A stretch of DNA of 64,000 nucleotides, taken from Hormiphora californensis (taxonomy: Eukaryota; Ctenophora; Tentaculata; Cydippida; Pleurobrachiidae). The translations under genes and the position numbers were made by a program. This document shows positions 34,301 to 44,458 of the stretch, piece by piece. Location of the stretch: assembly GCA_020137815.1 (NCBI GenBank), contig CM035356.1, positions 3,059,063-3,123,062 on the forward strand, given 5' to 3'. Each line of letters starts with the position of its first letter. Within the stretch, counting starts at the first letter, position 1. The notes beneath the pieces are model-generated. The model was not told the DNA's origin, ran no database searches, and saw nothing but the letters and a program-made list of their open reading frames with translations.

Positions 34301-35420
34301 AATCGCGTTTTGGCGCCGGTATTTTTTATTGGCGATAATATTTGGCGCCAATAATGGTTTTTGGCGCCAAAAAATCGAAAATTGGCGCCAAAAATTGGTC
34401 ACTTAGGGTCATGACCCTTTTACCCAACTTGGTGCCATTTTGGCGCCAAATTGGCGGTTGTGCGCAGTCGCCAAATTTTGGCGCCATTTGGCGCTAAAAT
34501 ATCGCCATGTGGCGCCAAATTGGCGCCAAAAAGTGCGCACGACCTTAACTACCATACTACCGTTTTTGCGCACCCCGGTTCGCATTATTAAAAATCGGAC
34601 TTTATGCACACATCATTATCAAACTTCCCCCATTCTTGTGCCACCACAAATGTATATTTTTATCCCGTTTTTATAGAATCGGACTCAACTAAAACTCGTC
34701 TTACAGAGTGGGAGAGTGTTGTTCACGGCAATGAGATTGGACCTCTCAGTGATAATTTCCCGATTGAGGTCGAGGCAGATTCTAATGGAAAAGTGTCAAT
34801 TTATCTTTACCGACACGAAGTGGCCATTTTAAACAATAAGTACAGCATATATGCATGTACATACTATAGTTACACGTTTAAGAGTTTCTCGGCCACCCTT
34901 CCCACCGGAGCTCGGCTGTGGCGGTTTACTAAAAGCGGAGAAAAGATCACTGTCCATTGCAATGGAACAGATGTTTTGGAGTATGTTTTCACTGACAGTG
35001 CCTACAATCCCGGGTGTGAGAATACATGGCAGGGAGAGAGGGAGGACAGCAACTTTTACTTTGCAACAATTGACACGGCATCGAATCGTTTCCGAGGTTA
35101 GTACTTCCGAGGAATAGACTTTTAACGCATAATAACATAACTAACACTTTAGCTCTTATATCCCATTAGGTGAATATTTCATATTTTAGGGACATTTTCA
35201 TAAATAGCTAACAATAATTTGATTTCAGTTGTTGCGTGCCCAGTTCCGACTCTTTCCGAGGATAAAACCATGGCAAACACGTCAGAGGTACTCTTCCCGA
35301 TCGGATCAGTGTTAGAAGTCACGTGCAGATCAGGGTGGACCGGTGGATCTCAGAACATGACGTGTACAGACACCAGGCAGTGGTCGAAAACTGTTCCATG
35401 TGTGAAACTACCGGGTATAG
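31310..35420 (+). CDS. Extracellular protein with Methyltransf_FA-like and sushi domains, partial
   Basis: Exons 31310-31343 (TLSSTTTAIPT), 34677-35096 and 35229-35420 share phase 1 and join in frame. The middle exon (140 codons) reads ..SNGKVSIYLYRHEVAI..KYSIYACTYYS..ARLWRFTKSGEKITVHC, resembling the farnesoic-acid O-methyltransferase-like domain found in many invertebrate extracellular proteins. The last exon is a sushi/CCP module: four cysteines (ACPVP, VTCRSGW, MTCTD, VPCVK) with the conserved tryptophan. The signal peptide and the 5' exons are not identified. A 3.3 kb foldback fills the intron between the first two exons. A candidate terminal TM exon is at about 35924-36101 (GVVLPWFGLFHLGVPLLITCVVV), but its phase does not connect. 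Likely secreted or membrane-anchored, role unknown. Confidence 0.65.
31344..34603. mobile_element. GGCGCC-iteron foldback element, 3.3 kb
   Basis: The outer ends are inverted (TAAAGTCCGATTTTTAATAA at 31345 and its inverse ending at 34603). Further in, 'ggtagtatggtagttaagg' at 31488 is inverted at 34543-34562. Between them the arms are packed with about 60 GGCGCC hexamers by eye, mostly TTGGCGCCAA, spaced near 10-11 bp. Segment 32512-32775 is an almost exact inverse of 34168-34433. The loop (about 32945-33965) is ordinary sequence carrying a hAT-like MITE. No transposase and no clear target duplication were found. Confidence 0.8.
33897..33967. mobile_element. hAT-like MITE, GGCGCC-TIR family, copy 5
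   Basis: A 71-bp copy starting CTGTCTGGCGGCGCCAGACAG and ending GGCGCCAGACAG. Flanks aaactgag and aaactgaa match at 7 of 8. The CTGACAGTGCGCTCAGATGGG interior links it to the other copies in inverse orientation. It lies at the right edge of the foldback loop. Confidence 0.75.
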
Positions 35421-35863
35421 GTATGTCCTAAATACAGCTGTATTATTTCGTTGGGTATAGGTATGTATGTCGATCTTCAGGTCTTACTTTTCTAAAATTA
35501 CTAGGGCATGAAGCTTGGGCTCTTTGATTTGCAATGTTGTTGATTAGAACTTTGGATTTATATGGTACATTACTCAAGTACCATCTCAACTCAATCATCT
35601 AATTAAGATATCAATAAGTGAGCTCCTGGTAGCTTGCCCGAGGAGTTTTCGGGGAAAAAAAAGATATCATTTGGGTAAACAAAATATCTCAAATATAAAC
35701 ATGGTTGAAGTGCTCCTTCATAAACACAAACAGTATGATCAGTTAGTTATTGACAAGGAAGGTCAGTGCAGCCTTCACATCACCTCGGTGATCCCTTCAA
35801 ACACCTCTCTGCAATTAGCAGGAGATACCATCATATGTGCGACTATCATATCAATAGTCATCC

Positions 35864-36101
35864 TTATTCAAGCTTCACTTTCACCCCCGCTTCATCTTTT
35901 GGTTTTCCAACTGCCAGGGCAGAAGTGTCGATAAAGCCAATATCGACCTCCTCCGATCGAAAATCCTTGATAACTTCCAAATCACTAGCACCGGCGTCGT
36001 GTTGCCTTGGTTTGGGTTGTTTCACCTTGGCGTCCCCCTCCTCATCACTTGCGTGGTGGTCTTGTTGGGCCATACGTGGGGGGCTAGAGAGGTACATAAT
36101 T
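35864..36101. other. Coding-like segment, strand ambiguous
   Basis: The plus strand, after a strong acceptor at 35923 (ttttccaactgccag), reads GRSVDKANIDLLRSKILDNF then a hydrophobic helix, VVLPWFGLFHLGVPLLITCV, and a stop at 36118. This would suit a C-terminal membrane anchor for the sushi gene. The minus strand reads MAQQDHHASDEEGDAKVKQP.., an acidic, equally plausible frame. Transcript evidence would decide between them. Confidence 0.3.
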
Positions 36102-36383
36102 GGTATGTTAATTAGGGCAAGATATTGGTCCAGTTGTCACAAATATTTGTTATGTTCTAACCCTCCTTTACATTTACACTGGGAGAGAGAGGGGAGGAGG
36201 TCGAACAAGGCAAACAAATAGTGTACTGAAAATTAAATAGTTATTGTATTTGGTATCAAAGGAGCAGCTGATGTTGTATCGATTCATAAAAGCTCACACA
36301 TATAATTCTGAAATATATTACAAGTCAAAAGTTTAATAAAAACAAATATATATCTTCTAAAAAAGGACCCCGGATGGATACAT

Positions 36384-38694
36384 TTAGCTTTGTTTGTCCA
36401 AGTCCCGTAAACATATTTCAGCGTGATTGCGAAGGTTGTGAAGGTGGTCGAGGGAGGCGGTAAAGAACTTTCTCATTGTGTTGATTTCCAGAATTGTTAT
36501 GTTGCTAATCTGAAACACACAGGTAAGTAGTTGATTAGTTCAACTAGATCAACTTTTGTTATATTATATCCCTCCTTTACATTTGTAAAAGAGGTTTCCC
36601 GGGCGGGCGCCGGAAACAGGGTCGAGCAAGGCAAAGCTAGGCAAAGCAAAGCGACTCTTAAACAGGTTACAGCCTAATACAGAAATCAAAACGTTACCTC
36701 AACATGCGCAAGGAGTTGTCCATCACCGGCGTCATGATTGATCATCTTGTTTACACTTTTCCGTAACTTGGCCGCTCGGATATCCCAAATATCCTTCACC
36801 AGCGTTCGGACCTCATCGGCGTTCTGAATATCTCGTGAATTCCTGTGATAATGCCGTTTGACGTTTGTCTGTGATATACGCTCAGTAATATCGATTAGGA
36901 TCATGAAATTAATGAATCAACTGTTAAAATCAGCAGATCAATTTTATTTAAATTTACAAAATAATGTCTTACCCCAAAATAATATTACTAGTCTCCGGCA
37001 ACTTACCCCAAAATAATATTACTAATCTCCATGTAATGGGGGTGTAGCGGTTTTGTGAAAAGGTTACTCTCAATTTCCTCCGCTTTCTTGTCTTTCAGTT
37101 TATCTAAACAGAGGGGGGTTATTGTAATCATCAATTGTCTCCAGTAGAGCAACAAGGGCTCTGGTATTCTGTACTAGCTAGAAACATAAAGATACATGGC
37201 TGTGACACCTACCGACATCCAACCAATCGGGCGTGATAATGCGGCATTTCTGGCGTTGTCTCAGGTTTATTGCCAGCCACAAGGGTACATCAACTGGAAC
37301 CTGCGGCTGGAAGGGCCCGACGTCACCCTGAGAAATAATGTGGCTGTTGAATTACAATCATACTATTATTAAAGCAAATAGGGAAATGATGGGTGATGGT
37401 TTTTTTACCAAATATGGCACAAAAATTCCTGGAAATGGCCTTTTGCACGTGTTGTCCCTAGAGGGACACTGGCAACCTGCCAGCTTGAGCCTTAAACTGC
37501 ACGTGCATCCTTGATTCATCTCTCTGCTGGTTGTGTGATTGATCGTTTGCTCGATTTGATCTGTTCACCACGTTTCGTGAACATGACTACTCAACTTCAA
37601 CACAATCGCCAGCGAGTTTGGAGGAGCCATATGTCCCAAACTGGCGCTGGCGCCTATAGACTACGTGATAGAATCCTACAAAAGAGGTGATTATTATTCA
37701 AAAAATGTTGTCAACACACGTAATAACAAAGTATCAATGGCACTAATAAGAAATGGCAGTAATACGTGAAAGTATTTTGCAAATGTGCTCCTTCATAAAA
37801 TACTTCGAAGTATTTTATGATCAGGACCTGGCAAAAGAGGACCCGTGGTTTTTCTGTCGAAAGAATCGCTGTGGTTAATTTACCTGATAAATTTACTGAT
37901 TTTAAAAATTTCAAATGATACTACACTATTTGCTTAGTTTACTGCATATGACCATTGCATTGACCATCCCCGACATTCGCCCGTAGGGCGAGCGGGCTTA
38001 CTAGTACAACGAATTAAAGGTTGACAAGATACCTAAAACTTTTCGTATATCGTCTTATTTTGATTTATTATTAATTTTCAGCATTTTTTCAGAATTTTTT
38101 GTCGGCTAGAAAAAAAAATCGAAATAGGGGGTCTACCGATATTGTCAGCACTGGTTTCACTGGGCACACTCACTGCGTCTCGCAAATTGAAATTCACGTT
38201 TCCGGTTCCTCAAAAGATAGCTACTTGATCTTGGTTGCGTTGGATTGGTCTCAATAAGACCTTTCTAACGCTACCAAAACGGTTTCTGTATCTCATCAGG
38301 AACCGGAGATATTCCAGTATCAATTTTAAAAAGGGAACACTCATTTATCAGTAGACCCCCTTTTTTGCACATATTTCTAGCCGACCAAAAATTCTGAAAA
38401 AATGCTGTAAATTAATGATAAATCAAAATAAGACGATATTCTGAATAATGAGTTCAGAGCAAGAATTAAAATAAGACGATATACGAAAAGTTTTAGGTAT
38501 CTTGTCAACCTTTAAAGGTCTACCATTGCTTGAGATAAAGAAGTTTTAATTGAATCAGTGCGCTAGCAAGCGCAAAGGTGACCATTACTACATTTGCTAC
38601 TCACGCTAATAAGGTACAGTTTATCTTCTGTAAAGTTGGGTAAGATGGAAACCGGCTCCTTCTCTGCAATGAATTCTACTTGAGAGGGTTCCAT
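36384..38694 (-). CDS. GINS2: DNA replication complex GINS protein PSF2
   Basis: A subunit of the GINS complex, part of the CMG replicative helicase. Five exons join in perfect phase: 38694-38605, 37327-37213, 37103-37007, 36842-36698 and 36509-36384. The product is 190 residues; the human protein has 185. Recognisable blocks: [21 protein letters not shown] at the start, [67 protein letters not shown], then the C-terminal helix [20 protein letters not shown]. Exon 3's donor segment (AAATAATATT plus ACTTAC) is duplicated 35 bp downstream. The gene starts only 142 bp from the end of TTC27 on the same strand. Intron 1 holds a TTAA-flanked MITE. Confidence 0.95.
38014..38515. mobile_element. TTAA-flanked MITE (piggyBac-like) in GINS2 intron 1
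   Basis: Inverted ends, TTAAAGGTTGACAAGATACC at the left and its inverse at the right, with TTAA at both extremities. TTAA duplication is the piggyBac signature. Inner arms ('gcattttttcagaattttt', 'tcttattttgattta') are also inverted. No transposase. The first bases after TTAA are not the usual piggyBac CCY, so the family call is tentative. Confidence 0.6.
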
Positions 38695-38835
38695 GCTTCC
38701 TAAAATAAATACCCTACAGGTTGATACAAACAGCGACTCTCACTCACACATGACACACTGAAGAGAAACACCACTTTTTAAAACTTCCTAAAGCACACAC
38801 TATAAAAAATTCCCAGGGGGTAAATAAATTAACTC

Positions 38836-41160
38836 TCAAGTGTAAAGCATCAATTCTTCCACTTTTTCCAAAAACCCTTTGCACTCTCCCAAAAACTCTC
38901 GAATCGCCTCCTTTTGCTCCGATTCATCAGTAACCTCTACCAACTTGTGTCCTTTGGTAACTAAAATCTGGAGAATGGTTGACAGAGATTGTAGATGCCG
39001 CCCGTAGGTACCAGAATCCTTATCCTCCTTCGATACACATTTGAATATCATCTCTCCGTACTGACCACATTCCAAATAGTTGTCAACCGACTTTTCGATG
39101 GTCAGGGAACACGCATGATAACCCTTGATAAGATAATCAATTCCTAGACTGAGGTTTTCCCGTCCTGGAACTTCAATGTAGAGCGTTGCATAGCACTTCC
39201 AGAGGTGATGGGAGGTAGTCACTTTAGAGCTGGCAAACTTGAACAACTCCAATACCCGGTCAAAGAATGTGATTCCTGGTTTCCCGTCGATAGAGGGCGT
39301 GTTGTTTACCACCGCAGATACCAGACAATTCAAGATTTTTGGATCCGCATACTTGTGGCCTAGGTTCAGTATCTGCTTGTAGGACACGATGACGGAGGCG
39401 AAGTGTTTGATTCTAGCTGCTGAGCAAATGTAATTCTCCCAGATTCTCCAGTTGTTGAAGGAGTGTCGAGTCGCCTCTTTGTAACAATTGTGTGCTTTCT
39501 CCAAATTACCCAACCTTTCGTGACATGCCCCCAAATTGCTCCAAGACTGCCCATTTTCATCATCAATGTTCACAGACGCTGTGAAGCACTTGGCCCCCGT
39601 GGCGTAGTCAGGTATGGCCATGGCGGTGCAGCCAGTGGTAAACCAGAGACCTCCCTGTAAGTGGTTACACTCCAGGGACTTCTGCATGCACTCCAGGGCC
39701 TTGGTGTAGTTCTTGGTGTTGAAGTAGTGGTATCCCAGTGATTTCATGGCACGTGCGGAGGTGAACTCAGATAATTCCCACGCTGTCTCGTAATGTGTGA
39801 TGTCTTGGGTGGTATCCCCCAGAATACAATACCACTTGGGCGTTGCCTCCTTCGCTATCAAGCCCCGTGTCAGTTTCTCTGCTGCTTCATACCGTCCGAT
39901 TCCAATAAGAGCCAACACCTGGTCCTCCCACATCTCCAACTTCTCGAACAAGTCCAGGGCACTCTTGTGGGATCCGACACTGGTGTAAAGATCAGCCAAC
40001 AACTTTTGTTGTATCCACATTGGCGGTAGGGAGGTCCGGAACAACCCACCCGTCCTAGAGCAGGTCTTCTTCGGGTCGAACCCCTGAACTATCTCCTCTA
40101 ACTGCTCCATACTTCGACACAGCCGCCTAACAGAGGTCTTCTCAAGCTTACTACGGATAAAGAATGCGTGGGTAGCGATGCAATAGTTGAAGGTCCGACC
40201 TCCGATAATAGCATCTAGAAATGCAACCACCTCCTCCCTCAACATCTCCTCCAGGGCATTGTCCCTGAGCTTCAGCGCTGCTGTGTGAAGGAGGAATGGT
40301 GCGGTCAAGTTAGATGAAACAGTATTATCGGGGCTGGAGAAAGCCACCTTTTCCAACAGTGTATCGTCATTCATATCCATTGCTTCGGGTTCGTTTTCTA
40401 GAGGTCCCTGGTCCAAAACCGATTGGTCTACTATCATTTCAACCTTCAGTTGAGCCAATGACTTTTCCTGCCATTTCGTCCTCTTACCCATTGCACCAGT
40501 AAGTTTAAAACTAAAACCAACACAATCCATTGCTTTTCGGATAACATTCCTCGACTGTGAAAACTGCTCAAAAGTTAGCAAACCAAAGGAAACCTCGGTC
40601 AATACCTGGGCCTGGAGTTCTTTACCGAGAGACTGAAACTCCTCGGCACCCTCGATTGCTTCGACACACTTGTTCAGTTCCTCGAACAGTTTAGGACACA
40701 GCTCATCGAGAAGGTTCTGATGCACCACCACACATCTCAACCGAAAGAGATTGACAATTAGGCAGCTCTCCATATCCCGGAACGACTGCTTAGCAAAGAT
40801 GAACAGTGCCAGACACTTAACCAGGGGGTACATGGCATTATTCTTGGTACTCAGTTCTCGGCACAGTTCCCTGTCCGTGGCAGCGTCTAAAAGTTCGGGT
40901 GACAGCATGGGACCTGTGAAGTTGTTCTGAAGGAAGACATTGAAGGCAGATGCAGCGCACACCAATCTGTCCTCCGGTTTATCCAGTTTCTTGTAAGTGC
41001 TCTCCAAAGATCTCACTACTCCATTATCTCCCCCACCACACATTTCACGGAGTATTGCCCAGTAGTCACCTTCAGCGATTTCATTCTGGAAGGAGTTGTC
41101 GGATAACTCATAGAGCGTTACTGAAGTGACAGGTGTCATCATCGGTCCACCTCCCAGCAT
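38836..41160 (-). CDS. TTC27: Tetratricopeptide repeat protein 27
   Basis: A 774-residue single open frame; vertebrate TTC27 is about 840 residues and has many introns, so the gene is intronless here. The C-terminal half carries tandem TPR motifs: AMKSLGYHYFNTKNYTKALE, GLWFTTGCTAMAIPDYATGA, QSWSNLGACHERLGNLEKAH. The conserved block NNWRIWENYICSAARIKHFA matches the vertebrate WQIWENYILTSTDVGEF region. TPR proteins are protein-interaction scaffolds, and the yeast relative Emw1 is linked to cell-wall/glycosylation functions; the role here is unknown. The start MLGGGPMM was chosen as the first in-frame ATG. It is divergent from the gene starting at 41432. Confidence 0.9.
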   Translation of the reverse strand: MLGGGPMMTPVTSVTLYELSDNSFQNEIAEGDYWAILREMCGGGDNGVVRSLESTYKKLDKPEDRLVCAASAFNVFLQNNFTGPMLSPELLDAATDRELCRELSTKNNAMYPLVKCLALFIFAKQSFRDMESCLIVNLFRLRCVVVHQNLLDELCPKLFEELNKCVEAIEGAEEFQSLGKELQAQVLTEVSFGLLTFEQFSQSRNVIRKAMDCVGFSFKLTGAMGKRTKWQEKSLAQLKVEMIVDQSVLDQGPLENEPEAMDMNDDTLLEKVAFSSPDNTVSSNLTAPFLLHTAALKLRDNALEEMLREEVVAFLDAIIGGRTFNYCIATHAFFIRSKLEKTSVRRLCRSMEQLEEIVQGFDPKKTCSRTGGLFRTSLPPMWIQQKLLADLYTSVGSHKSALDLFEKLEMWEDQVLALIGIGRYEAAEKLTRGLIAKEATPKWYCILGDTTQDITHYETAWELSEFTSARAMKSLGYHYFNTKNYTKALECMQKSLECNHLQGGLWFTTGCTAMAIPDYATGAKCFTASVNIDDENGQSWSNLGACHERLGNLEKAHNCYKEATRHSFNNWRIWENYICSAARIKHFASVIVSYKQILNLGHKYADPKILNCLVSAVVNNTPSIDGKPGITFFDRVLELFKFASSKVTTSHHLWKCYATLYIEVPGRENLSLGIDYLIKGYHACSLTIEKSVDNYLECGQYGEMIFKCVSKEDKDSGTYGRHLQSLSTILQILVTKGHKLVEVTDESEQKEAIREFLGECKGFLEKVEELMLYT

Positions 41161-41431
41161 CCTACTGACCCTATAAAATAATTTCGTTATTGATCCATTA
41201 CCAAATTTTACTACGCTTTATTTTGATCCATTACCAAATTTTACTACGCTTTATTTTGATCCATTACCAAATTTTACTACGTTTTATTTGCCAGCGAAAG
41301 AGTTGCTACATCTCTAACACTGCACAATATCTAGAGTAATTGTTTGTTTAAAACTTTCACGTCTCTCTTAGCATCTTTGTTTCGTCCTGAATCGACCGAG
41401 ACGACCCTCCCTAAAGACCTCAGTTGGCACG
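41161..41431. promoter_or_regulatory. Candidate bidirectional promoter with 31-bp tandem repeat
   Basis: 271 bp separate the divergent start codons of TTC27 (41160, minus) and the plus gene at 41432. Three tandem copies of a ~31-bp unit containing 'gatccattaccaaatttta' lie at about 41189-41288. No TATA box is obvious. The promoter function is inferred from the geometry only. Confidence 0.5.
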
Positions 41432-42772
41432 ATGAAGGAAACTAAGGTGTCGAGAAGCACCAATGCAACATCGAGCAAGTTAAGTGAGGTACAACTGTGG
41501 AATGAGCAGCGCCGAGGGGACGATGAGAAAAGTCTGTCTACTAATGCTGAGTTCAGGTTAGTGCGTGAGTAGAGCCTCGTTATCCCGATATATTATTGGT
41601 TTAGTGTTTAGAGAGCCGTTAAATAGCTTCAAAATCAACATGGTCCAACATTCCCAGACTATCCTACATGCCTGACTACTTTGGAGGAATGATGTCTGAA
41701 AGAGAGAAGGACTATGACTGGAATATGTTCATGGGACGTCCCATGTCTGAGCAACACAAGTTCATTACAAAAATCAAGATGTTTGTTCAAAATCGGTAGG
41801 TGAAGCTCACACGTAGATGAAATAGAAACAAAATGTTGATGGATTTTAAATTTATTGATAGAACAACCTTTATGTTTGTTTGACCGTCGTTAACGGCTAA
41901 ATATCAGCCCCCACAGGTTCGATATAGTGATAGTAGGTAAGAGCACTGAAAAGACGATACAGCTAGGCAACATGACATTCAAATGCTTCCTGGACCCGAC
42001 CGGAGCAGAGATAAAGGAGGAATTCGGGGACTCAGTTAACCAGAAATCAGATTCAAGCGATGACGGGCAATGGAGTAGAGTGATAAGAGAGATTATGTCC
42101 ATCAAGGAGGATAAGCTGAGGTATAGTCAGATAAAGGTGATGAACGTGTACGGTTTGGGGCTCAGGTTGCATGTCACATCCCGGACCGATAACGGTGAGG
42201 CGATAGCCGCCAACATCGCTCAAAACCAGATCCGAACCATGGCCAACTACCTGAAATTTAAGAAGAACTACAAGTCAGGCTTTGGTATGAACTCATTTTG
42301 GATCATGCTCGAGTTGTCTGGAGAGGGTCAGTTATCTGATACTACTTGCTGTTTCCTGGACCTGGTCGCAAAGTTATTCGGTCAGCCCATCCTTACCTCT
42401 ACAATCTTCCTCCTGGAGAGGGGAGATCAGGGAGATAGGAAGGAGTTAAAGGCGGCCGTTATCAAACAAATAGCTCAGAGAATGAATTGTATTGATGCGT
42501 GTGTGACTGTTCTGGTGATTAAACCCCTCACTAGGTTTGCCGTCAAACAGGGACCTACGGAGACCAACCAAGAGACGGCAGTGGCGTCCATCATCAAAAT
42601 ACTGAACATGGTAGCTCGACAGACCTATATTGATCCCAACCCCTTTGAGCCGGATGGTATGGAGTTTCATGACGCTGTGGCAGCTGTGGATGTGATTAAG
42701 AATCGGTATCTGCTGAAAGATCACGAGTGGAACATGGTTATCAATCATGTGTATGCGATGGTACCCAATTAG
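41432..42772 (+). CDS. Unrecognised 372-residue protein, three exons
   Basis: Exons 41432-41556, 41658-41795 and 41917-42772 join in phase and end TAG. Exon 2 holds MPDYFGGMMSEREKDYDWNM. Exon 3 begins FDIVIVGKSTEKTIQLGN. The VGKST word is reminiscent of a P-loop but lacks the full GxxxxGK[ST] pattern. Later segments read QIKVMNVYGLGLRLHV and STIFLLERGDQGDRKELKAA. This could be a highly degenerate GTPase-like fold (AIG1 type), but I would not assign it. There is no signal peptide or TM segment, so it is probably cytosolic or nuclear. It is head-to-head with TTC27 and convergent with the RING-like gene. Confidence 0.75.
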
Positions 42773-43170
42773 AGTTAGACCATGGAGCAATAAAAGAGGG
42801 AATGTGCCGTTCAGAACTACGAAGAACAGCAGACCGCAGCTGGGTCCAGAAATTTACTTACATGCCCTTGGGACACTAAACTGTTTATGTAAACTATATA
42901 TCTGTTACGCTGAGACCTGAGTATTCTATAACATAATAAACGCTATCTGTTCTCTTGAGAAAAATGATAAGTACTTTAGCAACAAAGTAAAAACGACAAT
43001 AGCACAAAATCCACACAGCAAACACAAACGTAAACACGCTAAAAAGTTGATGTTGTTAGTCAGCAAAATGTACAAACAAATAATAGATAGATACTCAACC
43101 CATGCTCCTTTGAAAAACTTAATCCAATAACTTCCCATTACATTTCACCTATTATCATGATAATTACTCT

Positions 43171-44064
43171 CTACGAACCAACAGCCAAGTTTTTAAGTTC
43201 CACTTCTGCAGGTGGAATCTTATCACACGACACGGCAAGGACTGCCGGTACTTTATAAGGCGTTATATCCACCACTGGCACCTCAAAGGGTTTCTGAACG
43301 GGAAGGTCAGGCACCAACACCTGTTTGCACCCTCCCGGACAAGCCCCTGATTTGTTGTGTTTGCTTCTCCAGTGGTTGTAGCATTTGCTGTGATAGATGT
43401 GGAAGCATGATGTAGGGGTTGAGGTGATATCACTCCAGTCCGTCAAGGGAGTTCTGCATATTCGACAGTCAACCTGGAATAAGATCCATTATTTTACCTT
43501 TGATAAACAAGGCTTTAGATAGATGTTATCATACAAACAGTTTTTAAAGTATTATAAATAGGCTTACTTGTCTCATTCCCCTTATTAGTTCTCGTTTTGG
43601 AGAGGCGTCTCTGCAATCCGTTTCCATATCTGAGAAAGTCTGTCTGTGACATATCCACCTTCTGCGTCGCTCAAACCTATATACCATGGCGTCAGATTAA
43701 ATTCAATAGTAGCATATAATGATATCCCGCAAATTGACTCAGAGATAAACGCAAAAACAGAGAAAGTCAGGATTAAAGGCAAGATCTCTCAACCAGCCTT
43801 CTTATTTCTTGCACAAATATATAGAAGTTATTAAATTACTAATAGTTGTTACCTTTGTTCAGCGATTATTCCTTCTTTAAACCAAGAACTGAAGAATGGG
43901 GAGCACTCGACTTCCCCGGAATTCCTACGGAACACTTTTGTTACAACGCCACCTTGTACCGTGGGTGGAGAAATTTCAGGGAGACTACTGATCTTTAGTG
44001 TAGACGGATCTGGAGTCACTAACTCGGCAGGCGTTGATAGGACCATCCTAGAGTAAATAGGCAT
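43171..44064 (-). CDS. RING-H2-like zinc-binding protein
   Basis: Exons 44064-43853, 43676-43568 and 43473-43171 join in phase to 207 residues. Exon 3 contains DCRICRTPL, SCFHIYHSKCYNHW and ACPGGCKQV. That gives C-x2-C ... C-x-H-x3-H-x2-C ... C-x3-C, the spacing of a RING-H2-type cross-brace, so E3 ubiquitin ligase activity is possible. The N-terminal part (PAELVTPDPSTLKISSLPEI) is proline-rich and probably unstructured. Exon 2 is basic (FERRRRWICHRQ). I do not recognise the orthologue. The start at 44064 is the first ATG; an in-frame ATG at 44046 is the alternative. Confidence 0.65.
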
Positions 44065-44084
44065 AAATTCATTCTGATTTATGG

Positions 44085-44458
44085 TGTTTTCAGGGACGGA
44101 GCTGGACCTCTGGGATCTGGCTCAGTGCGTCCGGGGGTAGGGCGGCAGCCACCGTTAGGGGCGTGGGGTGAAACCCCCACGAGCAGGGTCCAACGGCGCA
44201 GTAGAGACTAGAGCCGCTGCGTTTTAAAGTGCGTTTCAAACGACTTGACCTGAGATTCCTGGAAATTCAGGATTGCCCCTTTGTAAATACACGCGCAATG
44301 CGCCGAATTCCAAGAATTACGGGTCATGTCGCTTGAAACGGACTTTACGAGCCAGAAAAGCAAATCTGCTGGCAGCGCGGGATAAGGCAGCCCTTTTCAA
44401 ATTAATTTGAGATATGTCCTCAGGATGTTGAGACCGCCCGTAGGGGCAGGCAGAAGTT
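44085..44458 (+). mobile_element. Putative LINE 5' UTR
   Basis: GC-rich leader ('gcgtccgggggtagggcgg', 'ggggtgaaacccccacg') immediately before the LINE ORF1, with the abrupt composition change typical of the 5' end of non-LTR retrotransposons. The 5' boundary is approximate and no target duplication was identified. Confidence 0.5.

Noticed and set aside
44085-44458. Possible tRNA or snRNA gene in the GC-rich leader
   Set aside because: No A/B box or cloverleaf pairing could be made; the position directly before ORF1 fits a LINE 5' UTR better.
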